A stretch of DNA of 64,000 nt, taken from the NCBI GenBank assembly GCA_965140365.1, contig OZ223196.1, one strand, 5' to 3'. The translations under genes were made by a program, and so were the position numbers. Each line of letters begins with the position of its first letter. The stretch's first letter is position 1. Shown here piece by piece: positions 8,908 to 17,370 of this stretch. The notes under the pieces were generated by a model. That model was given only the letters and a program-made list of their open reading frames with translations, was not told the DNA's origin and ran no database searches. The DNA comes from Hydrogenovibrio sp965140365. GTDB lineage: Bacteria; Pseudomonadota; Gammaproteobacteria; Thiomicrospirales; Thiomicrospiraceae.

Positions 8908-9855
8908 ATGCACTTGATACGGGGTTTACACAATTTGGGTTCAGTCCAGGGCGCCTTTAGTCGGGGCTGTGTGTTGACCATCGGTAATTTCGACGGCGTG
9001 CATCTCGGGCACCAAGCCATCTTGCAACAAGTGCGGGATTTGGCCGCTGCCAGCGGTTTGCCTTCGGTGGTGATGGTGTTTGAGCCACTGCCCATCGAAT
9101 ATTTTGCGCCGCAATCCGCGCCGGTGCGTTTGATGAATTTGCGCGAAAAACTGGCCGCCTTTCAGGATAGCGGTGTGGACCATGTATTGGTGTGTCGTTT
9201 TGATGCCTCCTTTGCGGCTTGGTCGGCCGACGACTTTGTTCAGAATTTGTTGAAAGACCGTTTAAATGTGCGTCATTTGGTGATCGGTGACGATTTCCGG
9301 TTCGGGCGGCAACGCCTTGGTAATTTCGATTTTCTTGTGGAGCAGGGCGAGAAACTCGGCTTTGATGTGACCGATGTGGCGACGTTTGAGGTTGACGGAG
9401 AGCGTGTCAGCAGTACGCGGGTTCGGCAAGCATTGGCCCAACATAACTTGTCGTTGGCCGGGCGTTTGTTAGGGGGCGATTTTCGTTTTCAGGGCCGAGT
9501 CATTCATGGCCAGAAACTGGGACGAAAAATCGGCTTCCGAACACTGAATTTGAACCCCAAACGAATTCAGATGCCGCTGGAAGGGGTTTATGCCGTCAAA
9601 GTGAGCGGGTTGGCGGACATGGACTGGCCCGGCGTTGCCAATATCGGCGTTCGCCCAACCGTTAACGGTACACGGCCATCCATTGAGGTGCATTTGTTCA
9701 ATTGGCAGAAAGAGGTTTACGGCGCGCACATCGGCGTTAAAATAGAAGGCTTCATTCGTTCCGAAATGAAGTTCGATTCGCTTGACGCCTTGACCGTGCA
9801 AATTCAAAAAGATGCCCGAATGGCTCGTAAAATGCATGGCCTGGAAGACGATTAA
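8908..9855 (+). CDS. ribF: Riboflavin kinase / FAD synthetase
   Basis: Bifunctional enzyme making FMN from riboflavin and then FAD. From ATG 8908 the protein begins MHLIRGLHNL, the usual RibF start, which is why the TTG at 8878 is not used. The N-terminal nucleotidyltransferase domain carries NFDGVHLGH (from residue 27); the C-terminal riboflavin kinase domain begins around residue 180, with GRKIGFRTLNL and GVANIGVRPT. About 315 aa, normal. Located upstream of ileS-lspA in an apparent operon with murJ; the gap to ileS is 57 bp. Confidence 0.95.
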   Translation: MHLIRGLHNLGSVQGAFSRGCVLTIGNFDGVHLGHQAILQQVRDLAAASGLPSVVMVFEPLPIEYFAPQSAPVRLMNLREKLAAFQDSGVDHVLVCRFDASFAAWSADDFVQNLLKDRLNVRHLVIGDDFRFGRQRLGNFDFLVEQGEKLGFDVTDVATFEVDGERVSSTRVRQALAQHNLSLAGRLLGGDFRFQGRVIHGQKLGRKIGFRTLNLNPKRIQMPLEGVYAVKVSGLADMDWPGVANIGVRPTVNGTRPSIEVHLFNWQKEVYGAHIGVKIEGFIRSEMKFDSLDALTVQIQKDARMARKMHGLEDD

Positions 9856-9912
9856 GCGGTGCGAAACGCCGCTCAAACCGAATTTTTAAAAATCTAAACT
9901 GAAGTTATCGAC

Positions 9913-12744
9913 ATGACAAAAGATTACAAACCGACATTAAATTTACCCGAAACCGATTTTCCGATGCGCGGAAATTTACCGAATCGGGAACCGAAACAGG
10001 TTGAACGTTGGATGCAGGCCGACCTGTATCGCAAGGTGCGTGACACTATGGCGGGGCGTCCGAAGTTTATTTTGCATGACGGGCCTCCGTATGCCAACGG
10101 TAAAATTCATATCGGTCATGCGGTGAATAAAGTGCTGAAGGATATGATCGTCAAATCCAAAGGTTTGAGCGGGTTTGATGCGCCTTATGTGCCGGGCTGG
10201 GATTGCCATGGTTTGCCGATTGAGTTGAATGTCGAGAAGAAAAAAGGCAAAGTCGGCCAGAAAATCGATGCCACCGAATTCCGCCAGGCCTGCCGCGACT
10301 ACGCCCAAAAGCAAGTGGATGCGCAAATGACGGATTTCAAACGTCTGGGGGTTGTGGCGGATTGGGATAAGCCTTATTTGACCAAAGATTACCAGTTTGA
10401 AGCCAATGAAATCCGTGCTTTGGCGAAAATCGTCGAAAACGGCCATTTGATGAAAGGCACCAAACCGGTTTACTGGAGTGTTGGCGGGCATTCCGCCTTG
10501 GCGGAAGCCGAGGTGGAGTATGAAGACAAACGTTCTCACGCCATCGATGTGCGCTTCAAAGTGCTGGATGAAACCGCGTTTTTCGAGCGTTGTCATCATG
10601 TGGAAGCGCAAGTGGGTGAAGGCCCATTATCGGTGGTGATTTGGACCACGACGCCTTGGACGCTGCCGGCCAACCAGGCGGTCTCGATCAACCCGGAATT
10701 GGAATACGCCGTGGTGCAGGTGGAAGGCGAAAACGGGCCGGAGCGTCTGTTCCTGGCCGAAGCGCTTTTAAAAGACAGTATGGACAAATGGGGCTTCGAA
10801 CACTATCGCGTCATTGCTTATGGTCGTGGCGATCAGTTTGAGTTGATCCGTCTGCAACATCCGTTTTACGACCGCATTGTGCCGCTGATTCTGGGCGACC
10901 ACGTCACCACTGATGCCGGAACCGGCTGTGTTCACACGGCTCCGGGGCACGGTCAGGAAGACTACGCGGTCGGTTTGAAATACGATTTGGAAGTGGACTG
11001 TCCGGTGGATGGCCGTGGCAATTATGTCGCGGGCACGCCGCTGTTCGAAGGCGAAAATGTCCTTAAGGCCGACGATCATGTGATTGAGGTGTTGCAGGAA
11101 CATCAGGCCTTGGTACATCACGAAGCGATTGTGCACAGTTATCCGCACTGCTGGCGAACTAAAACCCCGTTGATTTTCCGTGCCACGCCGCAATGGTTCA
11201 TCAGCATGACGGAAGGCCAGCTGCGCGAACAGGCCATGGATGCCATTCAAAAAGTGGAGTGGGTGCCGGATTGGGGGAAAGCCCGTATCGAAGGGATGGT
11301 GGACGGCCGTCCGGACTGGTGTATTTCCCGCCAGCGTTTCTGGGGTGTGCCAATCCCGATTTTTATCCATAAAGCCACGGGGACCATGCATCCGAATACC
11401 GTTGAAATGATGGAGAAAGTGGCGCAGATGGTGGAAGAAAAATCCATCGATGCCTGGTACGACCTGGAGCCGGAAGTCTTGTTGGGCGCGGAAGCGGACG
11501 ACTATGAAAAGGTCACCGACATTCTGGACGTTTGGTTCGATTCGGGTATTTCACACTTCACCGTGCTGGACCAGCGTGATGAATTAACGACGCCAGCGGA
11601 TTTGTATCTGGAAGGGTCCGACCAACACCGTGGCTGGTTCCAGTCGTCTTTGTTGACGTCCTTGGCGATTCGTGGCGAAGCGCCGTACAAGCAGGTGCTG
11701 ACGCATGGCTTTACCGTCGATAAAGACGGCAAGAAGATGTCGAAGTCGAAAGGTAATGTGGTGGCTCCGCAAGACATTGCCAACAAATTCGGGGCGGATA
11801 TTCTGCGTTTGTGGATTGCCGCGGCGGATTACCGTTATGAAATGACGGTGTCCGATGAAATCATCCAACGCACCGCGGACGCTTATCGTCGTATCCGTAA
11901 TACCTCGCGCTTCCTGCTTGCAAACCTGAACGGTTTCGACCCGAAAACCGATGTCGTGCCGTATGACGAGATGTTGCCGTTGGATCAGTGGGCGGTTGGT
12001 CAAGCCGCGCAGATTCAACAGGAAGTGGAAGCGGCCTATGAGTCCTATCATTTCCATACGATTTATCAGGCCGTGACGCACTTCTGTTCCGTTGAACTGG
12101 GTGCGTTTTATCTGGATGTGATCAAGGACCGTCAGTACACCTGTAAGGCAGACAGTTTGCCACGTCGTTCCGCGCAAACCGCCTTGTATCATATCGTGGA
12201 AGCCTTGACGCGCTGGATTGCGCCGATTTTGAGCTTCACCGCCGAGGAAATTTGGCAGTCGTTGCCGGGCGAGCGTTCGGACACCATCTTTACCGAGCAG
12301 TGGTACGATGGCCTGACGGCATTGGACGAAACACAGTCAATGAATTCGGCTTACTGGGCGCGCATGATGGACGTGCGCTCGGCGGTGGCCAAACAGTTGG
12401 AACAGCTGCGAAATGACGGTGTGGTCAAAGGGTCTTTGACGGCCGAAGTGACGCTGTATGCGGATGGCGAACTGCTCGAGCAGATTCAGGCTTTGCAGGA
12501 CGAATTGCGGTTTGTCCTGATTACCTCTTACGCCGCCGTGAAGCCGGTGTCGCAAAAAACCGACACGGCGGTCACCACCGATGTGGATGGGTTGTGGGTG
12601 GCTGCCGGAGCGGCGGATAAACCGAAGTGCGGTCGTTGCTGGCACCATCGCGAAGATGTGGGTTCTCACAGTGAAGATGAGGATTTGTGCCAACGTTGTA
12701 TCGATAATGTTTATGGTGAAGGGGAGCAGCGTCAGTTTGCTTAA
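9913..12744 (+). CDS. ileS: Isoleucyl-tRNA synthetase
   Basis: Class I aminoacyl-tRNA synthetase charging tRNA-Ile, 943 aa. The HIGH motif is at residues 66-69 (KIHIGHAVNK), KMSKS at 608-612, with the long editing (CP1) domain between them and a C-terminal zinc-binding CGRCWHHRED...CQRC element characteristic of bacterial IleS. Start ATG 9913 gives the usual DYKPTLNLPETDFPMRGNL N terminus. Between ribF and lspA, with a palindromic hairpin separating it from lspA. One palindrome variant (10284-10293) lies in the gene, read as Gln-Ala-Cys. Confidence 0.97.
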   Translation: MTKDYKPTLNLPETDFPMRGNLPNREPKQVERWMQADLYRKVRDTMAGRPKFILHDGPPYANGKIHIGHAVNKVLKDMIVKSKGLSGFDAPYVPGWDCHGLPIELNVEKKKGKVGQKIDATEFRQACRDYAQKQVDAQMTDFKRLGVVADWDKPYLTKDYQFEANEIRALAKIVENGHLMKGTKPVYWSVGGHSALAEAEVEYEDKRSHAIDVRFKVLDETAFFERCHHVEAQVGEGPLSVVIWTTTPWTLPANQAVSINPELEYAVVQVEGENGPERLFLAEALLKDSMDKWGFEHYRVIAYGRGDQFELIRLQHPFYDRIVPLILGDHVTTDAGTGCVHTAPGHGQEDYAVGLKYDLEVDCPVDGRGNYVAGTPLFEGENVLKADDHVIEVLQEHQALVHHEAIVHSYPHCWRTKTPLIFRATPQWFISMTEGQLREQAMDAIQKVEWVPDWGKARIEGMVDGRPDWCISRQRFWGVPIPIFIHKATGTMHPNTVEMMEKVAQMVEEKSIDAWYDLEPEVLLGAEADDYEKVTDILDVWFDSGISHFTVLDQRDELTTPADLYLEGSDQHRGWFQSSLLTSLAIRGEAPYKQVLTHGFTVDKDGKKMSKSKGNVVAPQDIANKFGADILRLWIAAADYRYEMTVSDEIIQRTADAYRRIRNTSRFLLANLNGFDPKTDVVPYDEMLPLDQWAVGQAAQIQQEVEAAYESYHFHTIYQAVTHFCSVELGAFYLDVIKDRQYTCKADSLPRRSAQTALYHIVEALTRWIAPILSFTAEEIWQSLPGERSDTIFTEQWYDGLTALDETQSMNSAYWARMMDVRSAVAKQLEQLRNDGVVKGSLTAEVTLYADGELLEQIQALQDELRFVLITSYAAVKPVSQKTDTAVTTDVDGLWVAAGAADKPKCGRCWHHREDVGSHSEDEDLCQRCIDNVYGEGEQRQFA

Positions 12745-12767
12745 AACCGACCAGGCCTGGTCGGTTT
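12744..12767. terminator. Perfect palindrome between ileS and lspA
   Basis: 24-bp perfect palindrome: AAACCGA / TCGGTTT arms around CCAGGCCTGG (12751-12760). Only three T residues follow, so it may attenuate rather than fully end ileS transcription into lspA, which starts 20 bp later. Confidence 0.6.
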
Positions 12768-12786
12768 AACCAATGACGTATCGTTT

Positions 12787-13317
12787 ATGACGCATTCAAC
12801 CTCTCTTTCCCAATCGGCGCTGAAAACGCTGTGGCTGGCCGTGGTGCTGTTGGTGTTGGATCAGTTGACTAAATACTGGGCCAATACCGGGTTGGCATTG
12901 GGTGAGCCGCTGGCGATTTTGCCGCATTTGAACTTCACGTTGGTCTATAACTACGGCGCGGCCTTCAGCTTTCTGGCCGATATGGGCGGCTGGCAGCGTT
13001 GGCTGTTCACCGGGTTGGCGCTGGGCGTGAGCGGTGCTTTGCTGTATTGGTTGTCGAAATTGCCGAAGACTTGGAGTGCGGAAACCGTCGGCATCAACCT
13101 GATTCTGAGCGGTGCCATCGGTAATGTCATTGATCGGATTCTGTTCGGTCGCGTGACCGACTTCGTCGATTTCTATATCGGTTCCTGGCATTACGCCACT
13201 TTCAATGTGGCGGATATGGCGATTAATATCGGGGCGGGGTTGTTGATTCTGTCCGAGTTCTGGTTAAAGCCAAGACGTGAAAAGCGTGCACGCGCTGTGA
13301 AAGGCGACGAATCCTAA
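12787..13317 (+). CDS. lspA: Lipoprotein signal peptidase
   Basis: Inner-membrane aspartyl protease (signal peptidase II) that cuts prolipoproteins before the lipidated Cys. Four hydrophobic segments; catalytic aspartates are in GNVIDR (Asp116) and FNVADMAI (Asp143). VLDQLTKYW in the first helix is also conserved. 176 aa, normal, with a basic C-terminal tail (RREKRARAVKG). Downstream of ileS, the standard location. Confidence 0.95.
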   Translation: MTHSTSLSQSALKTLWLAVVLLVLDQLTKYWANTGLALGEPLAILPHLNFTLVYNYGAAFSFLADMGGWQRWLFTGLALGVSGALLYWLSKLPKTWSAETVGINLILSGAIGNVIDRILFGRVTDFVDFYIGSWHYATFNVADMAINIGAGLLILSEFWLKPRREKRARAVKGDES

Positions 13318-13339
13318 GCCTTTGAGGCTTTTCTTTTTC
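13316..13339 (+). terminator. Terminator after lspA
   Basis: AAGCCT-TTG-AGGCTT hairpin followed by TTCTTTTT; it overlaps the lspA stop codon region. Confidence 0.65.
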
Positions 13340-13357
13340 CTACTTTCTTGGTTTATT

Positions 13358-13531
13358 TCAGCGTTTATTTCCGTCTGATGTCTGTGATGACGTTGGCTTG
13401 GTTTGTTGTGCCTGCTGTTTGGCTTTTTCGGACTTTTCCAGTTGATTGGCGAGTTTGGTCAGGCGGCTTTGTAGCTTCCAGAATAAGTAGGCCGGTTGTT
13501 CACACACATCGGGTTTGGGTGTTTTGAGCAT
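13358..13531 (-). CDS. Small basic protein, 57 aa, possible gene
   Basis: Read on the minus strand from ATG 13531 to TGA 13358. The product MLKTPKPDVCEQPAYLFWKL... has an amphipathic helix-like centre (LQSRLTKLANQLEKSEKAKQ) and a Gln/Ser/Thr-rich tail. Nothing else explains this roughly 300-bp stretch between lspA and mltB. The ribosome site is weak (AGG about 10 bases upstream) and no family is recognised, so it is a candidate only. Confidence 0.45.
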   Translation of the reverse strand: MLKTPKPDVCEQPAYLFWKLQSRLTKLANQLEKSEKAKQQAQQTKPTSSQTSDGNKR

Positions 13532-13638
13532 GTCCGCTGACCTGTCTAACGTTTTGAAATGTCATTTAAAGACCATTATAGCCGATTGTGCTCGATTCGC
13601 CATCGAGCTAGCTTTAAGGGTGTTGATGACTGTATCGA

Positions 13639-14862
13639 CTAGCGAACGGTTTTCTGTAAGATTTTCAGCATACGGTAAGATGGGTAACCATCGGCGGGTA
13701 AACCATTTTGCAGTTGGAAAGCGCGTAGCGCGCTGCGGGTTTTGCTGCCGGCAATCCCGTCGATTTTACCGATGTCTTCACCGGCCAGGGCCAAGCGTTC
13801 TTGCAATTCTTTGATTTGGTCGCGGGTGAGAGATTTGTCGTCTTTCGGGGCGGTTTTGCTCAGTGGCGGACGTCCGACAATGCGATCCGCCAGGTGGCCG
13901 ACGGCGAGCGCATAGCTGTCGGAACGGTTCCAACGTTTGATCACGTCGAAGTTATCGAACACCAAAAACGCCGGTCCACGGTAGTCGTACGGCAAGAGTA
14001 AAGCGGCTTCCATGTCGGCTTCCGGTAACGGGCGTCCATCGGCCAGTTTTAAACCGAGTTGACGCCATTTATCCAATGGGCGTTTGGTACGCCCGTCGGC
14101 CAGGGCCAAATCAAAGTTTTCCGGTAAGGTGACTTCTCGTCCCCAGTTTTCTTCACGCTGCCAACCCAATTCGTTCAGGAAGTTTCCCATGGAAAAAAAG
14201 ACGTCTGGCAGGCTGTTCCAAAGGTCGCGTTTGCCGGAGTTATCGGCATCCACGGCGTAGCGTAAATAATTGCTGGGCATGAATTGACACTGTCCCATGG
14301 CGCCGGCCCAAGAGCCTTTCATTTGGGCCGGATCGATATGGCCCTGGTCGATAATGCGCAAAGCCGCCATGAGCTCTTTCTGGAAAAACTCGGAGCGACG
14401 TTGGTCGTAAGATAAAGTGGCAAGCGACTCGATAATCGGGGTGTTGCCGGTGTAACCGCCGAAGTTGGTTTCCATGCCCCAAAAAGCAATTAAGAAACGC
14501 CCGGGAACGCCATATTCGCGCGTGACTTCTTGCAGTTGCGGTTTGTATTTTTCATACAGTTTTTGACCGGTTTCAATGCGCCAGTCGGTGACGGCGCGGT
14601 TGAAATATTGCCAAAAAGTGCGGGTGAACTCGGGTTGGCGACGATCCAACTCCAGCACGCGTTCATTCAAATGCACGTTTTTGAAGGCTTTATTCAAGGT
14701 TTGTTGGGAAATGCCATCCTGGTGGGCCTGTTTTTTAAAGTCTTTTAGCCAGGCCTGGAAATCGGCGTCGGATTGTGGTGGTGGCTCATAAGCCATGGCC
14801 GGCGAGAGCGTCAGCAGAAATGCTACGAAAATCGTGAAAAAGAGTTGTGTGATGCGTGTCAT
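13639..14862 (-). CDS. Lytic murein transglycosylase (MltB family) with peptidoglycan-binding tail
   Basis: Periplasmic enzyme cleaving the MurNAc-GlcNAc bond to form 1,6-anhydro-muropeptides. A signal peptide (residues 1-24, ending AMA) is followed by the SLT_2 domain with the catalytic Glu131 in FWGMETNFGGYTGN, and GAMGQCQFMPSNYLRYAVD. The C-terminal 60 residues (LQERLALAGEDIGKIDGIAG...SALRAFQLQNGLP) are a peptidoglycan-binding type 1 domain. About 407 aa. No lipobox, so it resembles the soluble or Slt35-like relatives rather than lipoprotein MltB itself. Monocistronic. A palindrome copy at 14749-14758 encodes Gln-Ala-Trp. Confidence 0.93.
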   Translation of the reverse strand: MTRITQLFFTIFVAFLLTLSPAMAYEPPPQSDADFQAWLKDFKKQAHQDGISQQTLNKAFKNVHLNERVLELDRRQPEFTRTFWQYFNRAVTDWRIETGQKLYEKYKPQLQEVTREYGVPGRFLIAFWGMETNFGGYTGNTPIIESLATLSYDQRRSEFFQKELMAALRIIDQGHIDPAQMKGSWAGAMGQCQFMPSNYLRYAVDADNSGKRDLWNSLPDVFFSMGNFLNELGWQREENWGREVTLPENFDLALADGRTKRPLDKWRQLGLKLADGRPLPEADMEAALLLPYDYRGPAFLVFDNFDVIKRWNRSDSYALAVGHLADRIVGRPPLSKTAPKDDKSLTRDQIKELQERLALAGEDIGKIDGIAGSKTRSALRAFQLQNGLPADGYPSYRMLKILQKTVR

Positions 14863-15012
14863 AAAAAAATCATAAGCCGATGTTCAAAAGTGCATTTTGT
14901 ATAGTGTTATTTATATAAGTGCGTTCTAATAATGTCGCCATAGGAAGGCCATTTTACTAAAGTGGTTGGTCGTAATGCAGTAAAATAACGTTTTTGTCGA
15001 TAGGTAATTTCA

Positions 15013-17229
15013 ATGTGTCGTTTTTTTGCAACGTCTCCGCCGGGTTTGAACGAGCTGCTTCGTGAAGAGTTGACCCGTTTTGGCGCGGAAAACATCAAAG
15101 TTCAGCCAACAGGCGCGACCTTTGAAGGGCCTTTGGACGTGGGCTACCGGACTTGCCTTTGGTCGCGTCTGGCCAACCGGGTCTATTATGTGCTGCTGGA
15201 AACCGAGGTGCCGAATCAGGAAGCCTTGAGTGAGCAGGTGGCGAGCATTGACTGGGTTCAGCATCTCGCGCAAGACGGTACTTTTGCGGTGTCCTTCACC
15301 GGGAAAGGGCTGGGGATTGAACACAGCCATTACGGCGCTCTGAAAATCAAAGACGGCATTGTCGATTACTTTCGCGAACGTTACCAAACGCGTCCATCGG
15401 TGGATGCCACCACGCCGGACATTCGTGTGCACGGTCACGTCAATCGTAACCATTTGACGCTGAGTTTGGATTTGGCCGGTTACAGTTTGCACCAGCGTGG
15501 CTATCGCGAAGGCATGCAGGTCACAGCACCCCTGAAGGAGAATGTCGCGGCGGCGATTTTGATGCGGGCCAATTGGCCGGAAATCGCCCAACGCGGTGGT
15601 TCTTTGTACGACCCCATGTGCGGTTCCGGTACCTTTTTGGTCGAAGCGGCGATGATGGCGTCCGATGCGGCACCAGGCCTGGCCAAATCCGGTGAAATGC
15701 TGTTGAACTATTGGCGAGGGCACGACGAAGTCCTTTGGGAAAATCTGGTTGAAGAAGCCGAACAACGTGAAACCGAAGGTTTGCGCCATTTGCCGATGAT
15801 TTACGGCTCGGACATTTCTCATAAATCGTTGGACATTGCCCGAGAAGCCATTCAAGCCGCTGGCTACGACGATGTGATTGAGATTAAACAAATGAGTGTT
15901 GAGCAGGGTCGCAAATGGGGCGATTGGCCAACCGGTCTGATTGTAACCAACCCGCCTTACGGCGAGCGCCTGAGCGATGAAGAGTCGGTTAAGCAAATTT
16001 ACATGCAGCTGGGTGAATACCTGAAGTCGGAATTCAAAGACTGGAAAGCGGCGGTGTTGACGTGCAACACCGAACTGGGCATGTACTTGGGCATTAAGGC
16101 AAAACGGTCGCACGACTTTTATAACGGGGCCATGGAATGCCGCTTGTTCCGTTTTGATTTGGACGAAAGCCTCTTTCGCCAACCGGCCTTGCAGGTCAAG
16201 TCGGATTTGGTCTCTCAAGTTCGACGTTTGCAGCCTGAATTGGCCGAATCCGACAATGCTCGCATGGTCGCCAATCGTATTCGCAAGAACATGAAAGGGC
16301 TAAAGAGCTGGATTAAGCAGCAGGACATTCGCGCCTACCGCGTTTACGATGCCGACATCCCGGAATATGCCCTGGCGATTGATTTGTACGATACGCTGGA
16401 AAGTGGCTTGTGGGTGGTGGTGGCCGAATACGCGCCGCCGAAAACGGTGAACCCGACCAAGGCCAAACGCCGTTTGTATGAAGCTTTGTCCGTGCTGCCG
16501 GAGGTGTTTGACGTGGCGGCGGAACGCATTGTTTTCAAGGTGCGAAGCCAGCAAAAAGGCCAGGACCAATACGAGAAAATGGACGAGCAGAAAGCCTTTT
16601 TTACAGTGGTGGAAAACCAAACCAAAGTTCGCGTCAATTTTACCGATTATTTGGATACGGGCTTGTTTTTGGACCACCGAGACGTGCGCCGTGAAGTGGC
16701 CAAGCTGGCCAGCGGAAAACGTTTGTTGAACCTGTTCTGTTACACTGCCAGTGCCACGGCGGAAGCGGTCAAAGCCGGGTGCAAAAGCAGTTTGAGTCTG
16801 GATATGTCGAAAACGTATCTGTACTGGGCCAAGCATAATTTCATGTGTAATGACATTGATGAACGTCAGCACCGTTTGCAGCAGGAAAACGTCTTGGAGT
16901 GGTTGGATAAGGAAACCGATGGTTCGTCTAAAAGCCCGTCCGAGACCTTTGATGTGATTTTTCTCGATCCGCCGTCCTTTTCGACCTCCAAACGTATGGA
17001 AGGCACCTTGGATATTCAGCGTGATCATGTGGATTTAATCCGTAAAACCTTGAAACTGTTGGCGCCGGGCGGGCATTTGGTGTTCTCGAACAATTTGCGT
17101 AAGTTCAAGCTCGATCAAACGGCCTTTGCCGACGATTGGACCATTGAAAACATCACTCAACGTACCTTGCCGAAGGATTTTGCCCGTAACCCGAAAATCC
17201 ACCAGGCCTGGGTGTTTTCGGCGAAATGA
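15013..17229 (+). CDS. rlmL: Bifunctional 23S rRNA methyltransferase RlmKL
   Basis: Fused enzyme methylating 23S rRNA: the N-terminal half (RlmL) makes m2G2445 and the C-terminal half (RlmK) m7G2069 in E. coli numbering. Visible parts: THUMP-like N terminus, a first methyltransferase with YDPMCGSGTFLVEAA and the NPPYGERL motif (Asn313-Tyr316), then a second SAM-binding domain with LFCYTASATAEAVKAG and LDPPSFS near residue 651. 738 aa, close to the usual 700. Monocistronic. It contains two perfect palindrome copies (15673 and 17202); the second codes Gln-Ala-Trp six codons from the end. Confidence 0.94.
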   Translation: MCRFFATSPPGLNELLREELTRFGAENIKVQPTGATFEGPLDVGYRTCLWSRLANRVYYVLLETEVPNQEALSEQVASIDWVQHLAQDGTFAVSFTGKGLGIEHSHYGALKIKDGIVDYFRERYQTRPSVDATTPDIRVHGHVNRNHLTLSLDLAGYSLHQRGYREGMQVTAPLKENVAAAILMRANWPEIAQRGGSLYDPMCGSGTFLVEAAMMASDAAPGLAKSGEMLLNYWRGHDEVLWENLVEEAEQRETEGLRHLPMIYGSDISHKSLDIAREAIQAAGYDDVIEIKQMSVEQGRKWGDWPTGLIVTNPPYGERLSDEESVKQIYMQLGEYLKSEFKDWKAAVLTCNTELGMYLGIKAKRSHDFYNGAMECRLFRFDLDESLFRQPALQVKSDLVSQVRRLQPELAESDNARMVANRIRKNMKGLKSWIKQQDIRAYRVYDADIPEYALAIDLYDTLESGLWVVVAEYAPPKTVNPTKAKRRLYEALSVLPEVFDVAAERIVFKVRSQQKGQDQYEKMDEQKAFFTVVENQTKVRVNFTDYLDTGLFLDHRDVRREVAKLASGKRLLNLFCYTASATAEAVKAGCKSSLSLDMSKTYLYWAKHNFMCNDIDERQHRLQQENVLEWLDKETDGSSKSPSETFDVIFLDPPSFSTSKRMEGTLDIQRDHVDLIRKTLKLLAPGGHLVFSNNLRKFKLDQTAFADDWTIENITQRTLPKDFARNPKIHQAWVFSAK

Positions 17230-17250
17230 CGTTTCTCTAAAGCCAAAAGC

Positions 17251-17309
17251 TTGATTTACATTAAGTCTGATAAGCGTCGTCGGGCGCGTGAAATTTTTTT
17301 TGTTAGAAT
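17251..17309 (+). promoter_or_regulatory. FNR/Anr-type box and -10 element upstream of hemN
   Basis: TTGATTTACATTAA at 17251-17264 matches the FNR consensus TTGAT-N4-ATCAA at 9 of 10 positions. A TAGAAT -10-like hexamer lies at 17304-17309; the implied start near 17317 puts the box at about -60, a class I activator position. Fits oxygen-responsive control of hemN. Confidence 0.6.
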
Positions 17310-17370
17310 GCCGCGATACGGTCTTTTAGGATGGCGGCCGCTCATAACGATAAAGCGATAGGAAACCCGT

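Noticed and set aside
15010..16218. 402-codon open frame antisense to rlmKL
   Set aside because: It mirrors a strongly coding, well-recognised gene; the His/Arg/Gln-rich product is typical of antisense frames produced by codon bias. Similar long shadows lie opposite hemN (17326-18330), ileS (9976-12192) and rlmKL again (16300-17028).
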